Assembly: GCA_021299715.1 (NCBI GenBank)
Contig: JAJTEL010000002.1
Coordinates: forward strand, 186,001 to 250,000
Length of the DNA: 64,000 bases
Reading direction: 5' to 3'
From: Ilumatobacteraceae bacterium
Lineage (GTDB): Bacteria > Actinomycetota > Acidimicrobiia > Acidimicrobiales > Ilumatobacteraceae
The notes under the pieces: generated by a model
The model's input: only the letters and a program-made list of their open reading frames with translations
Told to the model about the DNA's origin: nothing
The model's database searches: none
Made by a program: the position numbers and the translations under genes
Shown here: one piece after another, positions 46,191 to 55,334 of the stretch
Position numbering within the stretch: the stretch's first letter is position 1
How the letters are laid out: each line of letters starts with the position of its first letter

Positions 46191-47507
46191 ATGCGCATCA
46201 CCGCGTCAGATGTGGCGCACATCACCGGCGGACGCCTTGTTGGCGCCGATTCTGTGGCCACTTCGGTGTCGTTTGATTCTCGAACATTGCAAGCCGGACA
46301 AGCATTCGTGGCAATAGTGGCCGAGCGAGACGGAAATGACTTTTTGCCCGCTGTTCGTGATGCTGGTGCCGCCTTTGCCATCGTGTCCAATGGCCGCTCT
46401 GTATCTGGGCTGACGTGCGTGGAAGTGCACGACACAACGAGTGCACTCGCGTTGTTGGGTCGTCACTACAAAACACAATTAGTTGAAACGCATGGTTCTG
46501 AGATCATCGGTATCACTGGGTCAACGGGCAAGACCAGTACGAAGAACTTGGTGCGTGCGGTGTTGCGGGAAAAGTATGAACACGTCCACGCGGCAGAACA
46601 TTCGCTAAACAATGACATCGGAGTCCCCATCACAATTTTGAGTGCTCCAGAGAACACCGAAGCTCTCGTTTTGGAGATGGGTATGCGCGGCTTTCACGAA
46701 ATTGAACGGTTGTGCACCATTGCCGAACCCACCATTGGAGTTATCACCAACATTGGAGACGCGCACGGTGAACGCGTCGGCGGCGCAGCGGGCATCGCTC
46801 GTGCAAAAGGTGAACTGTTCCAGTCGCTGCCCGAAAATGGCATTGCCATAGTGAATGCCGACAGCGAATGGTGTGCGTATTTGTCGTCACTTGCGCGCTG
46901 TCGAATTCTGACGTTCGGTCAATCGGACGCCGATGTTGAATGGAGTGTTGAAGGCACGGACGAATTTGGTGTGTGCACCGCGCGTTTCTCCTATGGCGGT
47001 GAATCCGCACTTGCAACGCCTGCTCACCCCGGCATTCATATGGTTGCAAACGCAGCAGCTGCCATTGCCGTTGGTATTGCATGCGGCATGAATCTTGAAG
47101 CGGCATGCCGTGGTGTGGGTCGTGAAGCCACAGAATGGGGACGCATGGTGTGGCTAGTTAACGACTCTGGCCAGCGCATCTTGGACGACACATACAACGC
47201 AAACGAAGCATCAATGTGTGCGGCCCTGCAGGTGTTGGCCTCGGCTGGTGGCGAACACAAGGTGGCCGTTCTTGGTCAGATGTCTGAAGTCACCAATGAA
47301 AAAGGTGCGCATCTAAATGTTGCTGCGTTAGCAAAAGAGTTACGCATTCAACTTTTGCCGTTAGAGACAGATTTGTATGGAGAATCGGGATTGTCGCTTG
47401 ACCAAGTGATGGTTCACTTGAAGCAACAGGCATGGGACTCGCTTTTGGTGAAGGGCTCGCGTGCGGCAGAAACCGAACGAGTCATTCTTCAACTGTTGAA
47501 GGCCTAA
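46191..47507 (+). CDS. murF: UDP-N-acetylmuramoyl-tripeptide--D-alanyl-D-alanine ligase
   Basis: MurF adds D-Ala-D-Ala to the UDP-MurNAc tripeptide, the last cytoplasmic step of the precursor pathway. The 438-residue protein has the Mur N-terminal domain (VAHITGGRLVGADSVATSVSFDSR), the ATP loop GITGSTGKTSTKNLVRAVL, EMGMRGFHEIERLCTIAEPTIGVITNIGDAH and the C-terminal domain with ILDDTYNANEASMCAAL. It lies apart from the usual dcw cluster but is paired with ddl. It overlaps the stop of the convergent MFS gene by 4 bases. Confidence 0.95.
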   Translation: MRITASDVAHITGGRLVGADSVATSVSFDSRTLQAGQAFVAIVAERDGNDFLPAVRDAGAAFAIVSNGRSVSGLTCVEVHDTTSALALLGRHYKTQLVETHGSEIIGITGSTGKTSTKNLVRAVLREKYEHVHAAEHSLNNDIGVPITILSAPENTEALVLEMGMRGFHEIERLCTIAEPTIGVITNIGDAHGERVGGAAGIARAKGELFQSLPENGIAIVNADSEWCAYLSSLARCRILTFGQSDADVEWSVEGTDEFGVCTARFSYGGESALATPAHPGIHMVANAAAAIAVGIACGMNLEAACRGVGREATEWGRMVWLVNDSGQRILDDTYNANEASMCAALQVLASAGGEHKVAVLGQMSEVTNEKGAHLNVAALAKELRIQLLPLETDLYGESGLSLDQVMVHLKQQAWDSLLVKGSRAAETERVILQLLKA

Positions 47508-48766
47508 ACGCTGCGCGCAGTTTCGTTATCTATCTTTTCAATGTTGCACCACCACGACAAGAACAGAGCCCACGCCGCGCCAATGTAGAGAACTGGTCGT
47601 GATCCAATTGCATCCATGATGGGTCCGAAGATGACATTTCCAATGGGAATGGTTCCGCCAAAGGCCATAAACCACAACGCCATCACTCTTCCTCGCACTT
47701 CGGACTCAAGCCTGCTCTGCACCACGGTGGTGAGCGCAGTGGTTGTTCCAAAGTAGGCAATGCCCAAGAAGAAGGCGGTAATGAATGCAAGAACTGTTCC
47801 GCGAACTGATGCAAACGCGCACATAGTGACTGCGAACGCAATGAATCCCATGCGTGCGGTTTTCCGCTTGTCCATGCCCGCCAAAACGGTTCCTATTGCA
47901 AGCGCTCCAAACATTGCACCAAGTCCCCATGTGGCGTATAGCCATTTGTACAGCGCTGATTTCGGTTCGATGTCAAACGTGAGGTCGGCAACAGCGGGGA
48001 AGAGTCCCACATACGCAAGGCTTAAGAGCGAGAAAGAACTCATCGTGAGCAGCACTCGACCAATGGCCCGTCGTTCACGTGCAATACGGAATCCAGATGT
48101 CAGCGCCTTCAGGCCTTTCTCGGAGGACTTCGCTACAGATGGAATGGAGATACGAAGAACAGCCCACGTGACAAACAGATATGTTGCGGCGTTAAAGAGG
48201 AACACTTGCCCTGTGGTGACGCCCCAACTCATCATGACCGCAACCACAACGGGGCCAGTAACACGGGAACCGTTGACTGACGCAGAGGACAAACTGATGG
48301 AGCCACCTAGGTCTTCTGGTTTCACCAGGCTCGGAAGGACAGCCGAGAATGCGGGGGCATTAAATGCGTTACCTATTCCCACAATCATTTGTGCGAAGAA
48401 CAATGACCAAATGGGTGAGTGGGAAATGGTGAAGACACCGAGGAGTATTGACCCCGCCATCTGGATGATCTGAGCAAAGACCAACCACTTGCGGCGGTCA
48501 AACTTGTCTGCAAGAACTCCTGCGGGGATTGACAGCAGAAGAAGTGGGCCAAGTTGGGCAAAGATAAAAACGCCTACAACAGATGCGCTTCCCGTTCGTT
48601 GGTACACGTAGGCGGGGAGCACCACGTTTTGCATCCAGGTACCAATGCTGGACAAGAAGTTGGCTGTCCACATCATTCGAAAGTCGGGATACGAAAATGC
48701 TGCCCGCGCCGTCCCTGGTCGCGGTGCAGATTTCTGCCTCTTATCGCGGTGGGAAGGGTTCGTCAT
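47504..48766 (-). CDS. MFS transporter (transmembrane secretion effector/MFS_3 type)
   Basis: A 420-residue protein with a basic N-terminus and about 12 membrane segments of the major facilitator superfamily. The signature LADKFDRRKWLVF and IGNAFNAPAFSAVLPSLVKPEDLGG are typical of the group that includes EntS-like exporters. The substrate is unknown. It is a distant paralogue of the transporter at 14954-16156, sharing the WMQN/WLQF entry helix and the loop 2-3 pattern. It converges with murF. Confidence 0.84.
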   Translation of the reverse strand: MTNPSHRDKRQKSAPRPGTARAAFSYPDFRMMWTANFLSSIGTWMQNVVLPAYVYQRTGSASVVGVFIFAQLGPLLLLSIPAGVLADKFDRRKWLVFAQIIQMAGSILLGVFTISHSPIWSLFFAQMIVGIGNAFNAPAFSAVLPSLVKPEDLGGSISLSSASVNGSRVTGPVVVAVMMSWGVTTGQVFLFNAATYLFVTWAVLRISIPSVAKSSEKGLKALTSGFRIARERRAIGRVLLTMSSFSLLSLAYVGLFPAVADLTFDIEPKSALYKWLYATWGLGAMFGALAIGTVLAGMDKRKTARMGFIAFAVTMCAFASVRGTVLAFITAFFLGIAYFGTTTALTTVVQSRLESEVRGRVMALWFMAFGGTIPIGNVIFGPIMDAIGSRPVLYIGAAWALFLSWWCNIEKIDNETARSV

Positions 48767-48853
48767 AGGGCAGAGAGAAACCTAGTGGGCTTCGAGACTG
48801 TGGTGGTGGTTGGAGTCCACTGTTGACGCATTGGTGTTTGGCAGAATCAAGAT

Positions 48854-49027
48854 ATGGAGTTGGAAGAACAGCGCACGTCTATGCCCGCACCGCGTCAGAA
48901 AGATGAGTCCTGTCGCACAAAGTTCGGCGTCTTTCCTGAATGTCCATTGTGCGGAGGTTCGCTCACTCCGGAACATGCGCACTTCAAATGTTTTTCGTGC
49001 GGTTGGCGCGACAGCTGCTGCGATTAA
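48854..49027 (+). CDS. Small zinc-ribbon protein (57 residues)
   Basis: A short frame starting ATG 48854 encodes 57 residues: a charged N-terminal half (MELEEQRTSMPAPRQKDES) and then a clear zinc ribbon, CPLCGG (first CxxC knuckle), 13 residues further CFSCGW (second knuckle), ending RDSCCD. The paired CxxC knuckles about 15 residues apart and the terminal cysteine pair recur in small conserved actinobacterial proteins of unknown role. The stop overlaps the P450 stop on the other strand. It is between the MFS gene and the P450. The base composition fits neighbouring genes. Confidence 0.75.
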   Translation: MELEEQRTSMPAPRQKDESCRTKFGVFPECPLCGGSLTPEHAHFKCFSCGWRDSCCD

Positions 49028-50247
49028 AGCCCTTTTGTAAACGTCACGGGAAGTGACGCCGGCCCGAAAATGCCAACGCCAGTGGGTTTGTATTCCACTG
49101 TTCCGTTCAGCGCAAGATTTGGCATGCGTTGCGACAACGTAATAAATGCTTCCTGCAATTCTGCTCGCGCTAAAGACGCACCAAGGCAGTAATGAATTCC
49201 GGCACCGAATGACAGTTGTGGTTGACCAACTGGTTCACGCGTGATGTCGAAAAGATCTGGTTGTGGGAAGACTGATTCATCGAAGTTTCCGGTTCCCATC
49301 GACGTACTCATGAAAGTGCCTTTAGGAAACAGCACGCCGTTGTATTCAATGTCTTCTGATGCAAAACGAATGGTTCCACCCACCGCACCGTGATAACGCA
49401 TGACCTCTTCAACAGCGCGCGGTGCAAGTTCTGGGCGTTCTCGCAAGATGCTCCACTGCTCTGGGTTGTTGGCGAACAGAACTAGTGCAAGTCCCAATTG
49501 ATTGCGCGTGGTGTCGGTGCCACCGATGATGACTGCTTCCACCATCATCTCGAGTTCTTCGCTAGTGAGACGATCGCCTTCTTCTTCGGCAGCGATGAGG
49601 TCTGTCAGCAAGTCTTCGCGTGGCTCTGAGCGGCGTTGCTCAATAAGGTTGCGCGTGTATGCGTTGATTTCATCTTGTGCCTTCATGATGACATCAAGTT
49701 CATTGGCAAGGTTTTCACTGAAGATGCGCAATACGTCGGTAGCCCATTTGCTGAACGATTGCCAATCTTCTTTTGGTGCACCTAGTAGTTCACAGATAAT
49801 GGGAATGGGGTAGGGCTCGCACAATTCTTGAACAATCTCACCCGAACCTTTTGCAGATAACGGGTCAACAAGTTCGTTCACCACATCACGCATGAATGGA
49901 CGAAGACGGTCTGCACTACGCGGAGAGAACGCAGGCGCCACCAAACGCCGAAGACGCACGTGTACATCGCCTTCAGCATTCAGAATTGACACCCTGCGAC
50001 GACGATTTAGGTACTCAGGGTTTGTAATGCCTTGAAGTTGTGCGCCAAGACCAGTGGCGGAGTGCCATCTCTTGTCGCGAAGAACACCCATGATGGTCTC
50101 GTACGTGAGGACGGTGTACCCAATGTCGGTTTGCGCCAACCAGGATTGTTTCGCGGTAGTGCGCAGCACCTTGCGGCGATCTTCTCTGTTTGTTCCTAAG
50201 AAGAAATCGAGTTTTGGAAGTGAGAGTTCGTCAACAGGAGTTGCCAT
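49024..50247 (-). CDS. Cytochrome P450
   Basis: A 407-residue soluble bacterial P450 monooxygenase. The heme-binding motif FGAGIHYCLG is at residues 347-356 with the thiolate ligand Cys354, the I-helix oxygen motif reads IIGGTDTTRNQ, and the K-helix has EEVMR. No redox partner (ferredoxin or reductase) is adjacent, so electron supply comes from elsewhere. The substrate cannot be predicted. A TAGGGT element lies 6 bases before the ATG, so the message is probably leaderless. It is 9 bases downstream of ald on the same strand. Confidence 0.92.
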   Translation of the reverse strand: MATPVDELSLPKLDFFLGTNREDRRKVLRTTAKQSWLAQTDIGYTVLTYETIMGVLRDKRWHSATGLGAQLQGITNPEYLNRRRRVSILNAEGDVHVRLRRLVAPAFSPRSADRLRPFMRDVVNELVDPLSAKGSGEIVQELCEPYPIPIICELLGAPKEDWQSFSKWATDVLRIFSENLANELDVIMKAQDEINAYTRNLIEQRRSEPREDLLTDLIAAEEEGDRLTSEELEMMVEAVIIGGTDTTRNQLGLALVLFANNPEQWSILRERPELAPRAVEEVMRYHGAVGGTIRFASEDIEYNGVLFPKGTFMSTSMGTGNFDESVFPQPDLFDITREPVGQPQLSFGAGIHYCLGASLARAELQEAFITLSQRMPNLALNGTVEYKPTGVGIFGPASLPVTFTKGL

Positions 50248-50253
50248 GCCCTC

Positions 50254-50259
50254 ACCCTA
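50254..50259 (-). promoter_or_regulatory. Leaderless -10 element of the P450 gene
   Basis: Read on the minus strand, TAGGGT ends exactly 6 bases before ATG 50247, the same hexamer and spacing as at murF. It lies across the end of ald, so the P450 gene may have its own promoter. Confidence 0.5.
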
Positions 50260-51384
50260 GGACGCGAGTGCGTCCGCCGCAGGAGCGAAGGAAACACCAA
50301 TGGCGTCGGCCACTGCTTTGTAGGTGACGTGACCATTAAAGGTGTTTAAACCGTGCAGCAACGCTGGGTTTTTCTGAACAGACATTCGAGCGCCGTGAGT
50401 GGCTACATCTATTTGATACGGCAAGGTCGCATTGGTGAGTGCGTATGTGCTGGTGTGAGGAACAGCCCCTGGCATGTTGCCTACTGCGTAGTGCACAACG
50501 TTGTGCATGACATAAGTGGGTTCAGTGTGTGTTGTCTCTCTGGTTGTCTCAATGCAACCGCCTTGGTCGACGGCAACGTCCACAATGACGGCACCAGGTT
50601 TCATTGACTTCACCATCTCTTCGGACATGACGACAGGTGCTTTTCCACCTGCAACAAGAACCGCTCCAATCACAAGATCGGCATCTGCAACGCTGCGTTC
50701 AATTGCTCCGCGATTCGATGCCACTGTCATGATGCGGCCGCGATGAATTTGGTCTACATATCGAAGACGGTCGAGGTTCTTGTCGATGAGGACCACCTCT
50801 GCTTCCATTCCGGCAGCAATCCACGCAGAGTTCCAGCCAACATTGCCAGCGCCAAGAACCACCACTCGAGCAGGGCGTACGCCTGGCGCACCACCCATCA
50901 ACACCCCGCGTCCGCCATGCGTGTGCTCAAGAAAATGTGCACCCATCTGTGGCGCTAGACGTCCAGCAATTTCACTCATTGGTGCAAGTAACGGAAGGGC
51001 GCCGTTCTCGGCTTGCACTGTCTCGTATGCGAACGCAGTGGTGCCAGCTGCGAGAAGTGCGTGTGCAACCTCCGGGTATGCCGCCAAGTGCAGGTACGTA
51101 AACAGCGTGAGGTCATTGCGTAAAAACCCGAACTCTTCCGCTTTTGGTTCTTTTACTTTCACCACCATCTGTTGAGCCCACGCATCGGCTGCGGTGGGAA
51201 CGATGTCGGCGCCAGCCGCCACATAGTCGCTATCGGGAATAGACGCGCCTTCACCGGCACCAGTTTCCACGTACACGTTGATGCCTAAACGTTCGCATTC
51301 GCGGACCCCGTCAGGAGTCATGGCAACTCTGCCTTCTGCGGTCTTGACTTCTTTGGGGACGCCGATGGTGGTGATTGCTGTCAT
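50257..51384 (-). CDS. ald: Alanine dehydrogenase
   Basis: Interconverts L-alanine and pyruvate plus ammonia with NAD. The 375-residue protein begins TTIGVPKEVKTAEGRVAMTPDGV, has the substrate residues around VKVKEPKAEEF, HLEHTHGGRGVLMGG-type region, the NAD loop VVVLGAGNVGWNSAWIAAGM and the active-site IVDVAVDQGGCIETT and HYAVGNMPGAVPHTSTYALTNATLPY. ATG 51384 is chosen on family alignment; the longer frame is not conserved. It is divergent from the aldehyde dehydrogenase gene (70-base gap) and could supply ammonia or alanine in nitrogen metabolism. Confidence 0.94.
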   Translation of the reverse strand: MTAITTIGVPKEVKTAEGRVAMTPDGVRECERLGINVYVETGAGEGASIPDSDYVAAGADIVPTAADAWAQQMVVKVKEPKAEEFGFLRNDLTLFTYLHLAAYPEVAHALLAAGTTAFAYETVQAENGALPLLAPMSEIAGRLAPQMGAHFLEHTHGGRGVLMGGAPGVRPARVVVLGAGNVGWNSAWIAAGMEAEVVLIDKNLDRLRYVDQIHRGRIMTVASNRGAIERSVADADLVIGAVLVAGGKAPVVMSEEMVKSMKPGAVIVDVAVDQGGCIETTRETTHTEPTYVMHNVVHYAVGNMPGAVPHTSTYALTNATLPYQIDVATHGARMSVQKNPALLHGLNTFNGHVTYKAVADAIGVSFAPAADALAS

Positions 51385-51454
51385 GGTTCCATTCTGCTTG
51401 AAAAATATGCAGTGACAGTTTCGCACCCCACTGAAATGTGGAATCCTTGTACCT

Positions 51455-52882
51455 ATGGCAACTTTTAAGAACTTCGTCAACGGAAACTATGTCGAGTCAG
51501 CAGATGGACGCACCACAGACGTCATTGACCCTTCTACGGGACAAAAGTATGCAGACGCCGCGCTGTCGGGGTCTGCAGATGTAGACGTAGCCATGAATGT
51601 CGCCGCACGGGCATTTGAATCGTGGGGTCAAACAACACCTTCGCAGCGTTCGTTGGCACTGCATCGAATTGCGGACGCTATTGAAGCCCGCGCAGAAGAG
51701 ATAGTTGCGTGTGAAGTGCAGAACACTGGTAAGCCAGTTGCTCTCACCATGAGCGAAGAAATTCCGCCCATGGTCGATCAAATTCGCTTCTTCGCTGGCG
51801 CTGCTCGAATGCTTGAAGGTAAAGCAACAGCCGAATACATGCCCAACATGACATCAATGATTCGTCGGGAACCGGTTGGCGTCTGTGCACAGGTTGCTCC
51901 GTGGAACTACCCAATGATGATGGCCGTGTGGAAATTTGCGCCCGCCATTGCTGCTGGTAACACCGTTGTCCTGAAGCCATCAGACACAACACCAGCATCA
52001 ACGCTGCTGCTTGCAGAAATTGCCGCAGAGTTTTTGCCACCAGGTGTTCTCAATGTCATCTGTGGTGACCGCGAAACTGGTCGTGCCATGGTGTCTCACA
52101 ACACTCCATCAATGATTTCCATCACGGGTTCTGTGCGCGCCGGAATGGAAGTTGCAGAAGCTGCGGCGAAGAACTTAAAGCGAGTGCACCTAGAACTTGG
52201 TGGCAAAGCTCCCGTCATTGTGTTTGATGATGCAGATATTGAAGCCGCCGCAGCCGGAATCTCGGCTGCTGGTTTCTTTAACGCCGGTCAAGACTGCACA
52301 GCTGCAACTCGAGTGGTGTGTGGGCCGAAGGTGTATTCCGAATTTGTTGCAGCACTTGCTGAACATGCAAGCGCAACAGTGACTGCCGGGCCATCGAATG
52401 CAGACGCCTCCTACGGGCCTTTGAACAACGCCAATCAACTCGCTCGTGTTGCTGGTTTCGTTCAGCGAACTCCTTCACACGCGCGCGTTGTTACTGGTGG
52501 GTCTCAACAATCGGGCAACGGTTACTTTTATGAACCAACCGTTGTTGCAGATCTTCGCCAGGACGACGAGATGATTCAGAATGAAATCTTCGGACCTGTC
52601 ATCACTGTGCAGCGTTTTAGTGATGAAGACGAGGCTCTTCGGTGGGCCAATGGGGTTGACTACGGACTTGCGTCATCGGTGTGGACGCGTGACTTCGGAA
52701 AAGCCATGCGAATGGCAAAACATCTCGATTTTGGTTGCGTCTGGATTAACACCCATATTCCTTTGGTTGCCGAAATGCCACACGGGGGTTACAAGAAGTC
52801 GGGTTACGGCAAAGATCTGTCTGCGTATGCCCTCGATGACTACACGCGCATAAAGCACGTCATGGCAAACATTGACAGCTGA
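51455..52882 (+). CDS. Aldehyde dehydrogenase, gamma-aminobutyraldehyde dehydrogenase-like
   Basis: A 475-residue NAD(P)-dependent aldehyde dehydrogenase with [41 protein letters not shown], the general base in [17 protein letters not shown] and the catalytic cysteine in [11 protein letters not shown]. The sequence resembles aminobutyraldehyde/betaine aldehyde dehydrogenases. A polyamine ABC transporter follows in the same direction after 62 bases, so a role in putrescine or related amine breakdown to GABA is a reasonable inference. The aminotransferase or oxidase that would make the aldehyde is not in the window. Confidence 0.85.
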   Translation: MATFKNFVNGNYVESADGRTTDVIDPSTGQKYADAALSGSADVDVAMNVAARAFESWGQTTPSQRSLALHRIADAIEARAEEIVACEVQNTGKPVALTMSEEIPPMVDQIRFFAGAARMLEGKATAEYMPNMTSMIRREPVGVCAQVAPWNYPMMMAVWKFAPAIAAGNTVVLKPSDTTPASTLLLAEIAAEFLPPGVLNVICGDRETGRAMVSHNTPSMISITGSVRAGMEVAEAAAKNLKRVHLELGGKAPVIVFDDADIEAAAAGISAAGFFNAGQDCTAATRVVCGPKVYSEFVAALAEHASATVTAGPSNADASYGPLNNANQLARVAGFVQRTPSHARVVTGGSQQSGNGYFYEPTVVADLRQDDEMIQNEIFGPVITVQRFSDEDEALRWANGVDYGLASSVWTRDFGKAMRMAKHLDFGCVWINTHIPLVAEMPHGGYKKSGYGKDLSAYALDDYTRIKHVMANIDS

Positions 52883-52944
52883 ACCTGAGGCACGATTTTT
52901 CGAGCCTGAGTGTTACGCTCAAATGTCAAACCAAGGGAGGTGGG

Positions 52945-54087
52945 ATGGACACCGGTGATTCCGTTGTACAGCTAGACAAAGTTCGCAAGCAGTACGGGTC
53001 ATTTGTTGCTGTCCATGAAGCCGACTTCTCCATCGGCCGTGGCGAATTCTTCGCCATGTTGGGTCCTTCCGGTTGCGGAAAGACCACCACTCTCAAAATG
53101 ATTGCTGGGTTTGAAGAGCCCACATCTGGACGAATCCTTCTCGAAGGAGAAGACGTCTCCGATGTTCCTCCACATAAACGCAATGTCAATACGGTGTTCC
53201 AACAGTACGCCCTCTTTCCGCACATGTCGGTCTTCGACAATGTTGCCTTCGGACCGCGCAGTAAGAAACTGAATGACACTGAAGTGAACCGTCGCGTTCG
53301 GGAGATGCTCGACGTTGTGCGTCTCGGAGATTTTGCTTCTCGCCGACCCGCGCAACTATCAGGCGGTCAGCAGCAGCGTGTGGCGCTCGCACGTGCGTTG
53401 GTGAATTACCCGTCGGCTCTTCTCTTGGACGAGCCACTTGCAGCCCTCGACCTCAAATTGCGTGAAGCGATGCAAATTGAATTGAAGCGCATTCAACGAG
53501 AAGTGGGCATCACGTTTGTATTTGTCACTCACGACCAGGGCGAGGCGCTCACAATGAGCGATCGCATTGCAGTCATGAGCGAAGGGCGCGTAGAACAAGT
53601 AGGGGCTCCGTTCGACATTTACTCACGTCCCGAATCGCTGTTTGTGGCTGGGTTTATTGGATCAGCCAACTTGTTGCCCGGAACGATCGCTTCAACCGAC
53701 GGAGGAAGCACTCGAGTCGATTTGGCGGGTGGGGCACAGGTCGTTGTGCCGGCGGGCAACAGTGCCGACAATGTGTCGCTCAGTTCCGGAACTCGCGTCA
53801 CAGTCATGATTCGTCCTGAACAGTTGTCACTGGGCGGCGCAACTGGTCTATCCATCGACGTTACGGACACCGTTTTTCAGGGTGCAACCCTTCGTCTCGT
53901 TGGCCGAATGTCAAACGGCACAGAAGTCTCGGCAGTGTTGCCAGTTGATCCCCAGCGGGTCACCCCCGTGCCAGGCAATGCGGTCACTTTGTCGTGGCAT
54001 CAGTCGGCGCCCTATCTGTTAGATGGCTGGCCAGACAATGCGGGTTCAACCACTACCAATGTCGACAATGTCGAGGCGGCGCTGTAG
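52945..54087 (+). CDS. potA: Spermidine/putrescine ABC transporter ATP-binding protein
   Basis: The ATPase of a polyamine-type importer. The 380-residue product shows Walker A GPSGCGKTTTLKMIAG, the Q-loop, signature LSGGQQQRVALARAL, Walker B LLLDEPLAALDLKLRE, the H-loop VTHDQGEA, and a C-terminal TOBE domain. ATG 52945 has a strong GGGAGG site just upstream. It heads the potA-D-B-C cluster, separated from the next gene by 60 bases. The specificity call rests on the whole set; other small amines or opines are possible substrates. Confidence 0.92.
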   Translation: MDTGDSVVQLDKVRKQYGSFVAVHEADFSIGRGEFFAMLGPSGCGKTTTLKMIAGFEEPTSGRILLEGEDVSDVPPHKRNVNTVFQQYALFPHMSVFDNVAFGPRSKKLNDTEVNRRVREMLDVVRLGDFASRRPAQLSGGQQQRVALARALVNYPSALLLDEPLAALDLKLREAMQIELKRIQREVGITFVFVTHDQGEALTMSDRIAVMSEGRVEQVGAPFDIYSRPESLFVAGFIGSANLLPGTIASTDGGSTRVDLAGGAQVVVPAGNSADNVSLSSGTRVTVMIRPEQLSLGGATGLSIDVTDTVFQGATLRLVGRMSNGTEVSAVLPVDPQRVTPVPGNAVTLSWHQSAPYLLDGWPDNAGSTTTNVDNVEAAL

Positions 54088-54147
54088 TCCGTGTGGACTC
54101 GGCTGGCGAACTAGGTTTACACAAGGATCTCATCAGGAGGACACAAC

Positions 54148-55311
54148 ATGGCAACACAAAAGAAGAACAGCACTGGTCGCGGAACTCCGTTGTCGCGGCG
54201 TGACTTTATTGTTCGATCTGGTCTTGTGGGCGCGGGCGCTTTGTCCTTGCCAGCACTTCTTGCTGCATGCGGTGGGGGAGACGGCGGCGGAGACGGCGAA
54301 GCACTGTCTCTTATGTTTGAGAACTGGCCGTTGTATATCGATGAAGAGACCGTTGCGTTGTTCAAGACTGCATCGGGTATCGACTTTAAGTACACAGAGG
54401 CGTACAACGACAACAATGAATACTTCGCAAAAGTGCAGCCATCGTTGTCGGCTGGCAAGAAGATTGATCCAGACATCGTTGCACCCACCTTCTGGATGGC
54501 CGCACGTTGGATTCAGTTGGGCTGGGCCCAAAAAATCAACATGGCAAACATTCCCAACAGCAAGAACTTGCGTGACGACCTTGCAAACCCATCGTGGGAT
54601 GCCAACAACGAATACCAAATGCCATGGCAGACCGGTATTGCAGGAATTGCGTACAACGCAAAGACCACTGGTCGTGAGTTGAAGAGTGTTGCAGACCTGT
54701 TCGACCCAGCATTTAAAGGCAAGATTGGCATGCTCACTGAAATGCGAGACACCTTGGGTCTCGTATTGATGAGCGAAGGCAAGAAGTTGGACAGCATCAA
54801 GACATTTGATGACGCTGCTAGTGCGTTCGACAAGATTGAGAAGGCGAAGGCAGACGGACAAATCCGTGCTTTCACCGGTAACGACTACACCGATGACTTG
54901 TCGTCAGGCAACTTCGCTGCGTGTGTTGCGTGGTCGGGCGACGTACTTCAGTTGTCAAAAGACAACCCCGATGTGAAGTTCTACGTTCCAGAAGAAGGTG
55001 GCACCAGCTGGTACGACACCATGTTGTGGGTGGCCGGATCAGAGAACGGTTCCGCTGTTGAAAAGTGGATGGACTACGTCTATGACCCCGTGAATGCTGC
55101 TCGCATTACCGCGTCGGTCCAGTACATCTCGCCAGTCAAGGGCGTTCAAGACGCATTGTCAGACATGGGTGGAGACGCAGCCGCGCTAGCAGAAGACACA
55201 TTGTTGTTCCCCGATGCCGCAACCATTGCGCGTTTGCAGAGTTGGGGAGCATTGGCTGAAGAAGAAGAAGCCAAGCTCGACGAGCGCTTCGCAGCCATCA
55301 CAGGCGCCTAG
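54148..55311 (+). CDS. potD: Polyamine ABC transporter substrate-binding lipoprotein
   Basis: A 387-residue extracytoplasmic binding protein. It has a twin-arginine signal (SRRDFIV, Arg17-Arg18) and a lipobox LLAAC with the lipidated Cys41, so it is exported folded and anchored to the membrane. The mature part resembles spermidine/putrescine-binding proteins: LMFENWPLYIDEETVALFKTASG, PWQTGIAGIAYNAKTTG, FKGKIGMLTEMRDTLGL, SPVKGVQDAL. GGAGG lies 8 bases before ATG 54148. It is placed between potA and potB rather than at the end of the cluster. Confidence 0.9.
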   Translation: MATQKKNSTGRGTPLSRRDFIVRSGLVGAGALSLPALLAACGGGDGGGDGEALSLMFENWPLYIDEETVALFKTASGIDFKYTEAYNDNNEYFAKVQPSLSAGKKIDPDIVAPTFWMAARWIQLGWAQKINMANIPNSKNLRDDLANPSWDANNEYQMPWQTGIAGIAYNAKTTGRELKSVADLFDPAFKGKIGMLTEMRDTLGLVLMSEGKKLDSIKTFDDAASAFDKIEKAKADGQIRAFTGNDYTDDLSSGNFAACVAWSGDVLQLSKDNPDVKFYVPEEGGTSWYDTMLWVAGSENGSAVEKWMDYVYDPVNAARITASVQYISPVKGVQDALSDMGGDAAALAEDTLLFPDAATIARLQSWGALAEEEEAKLDERFAAITGA

Positions 55312-55334
55312 GGCGCCTGGGTGATATCACTCAC

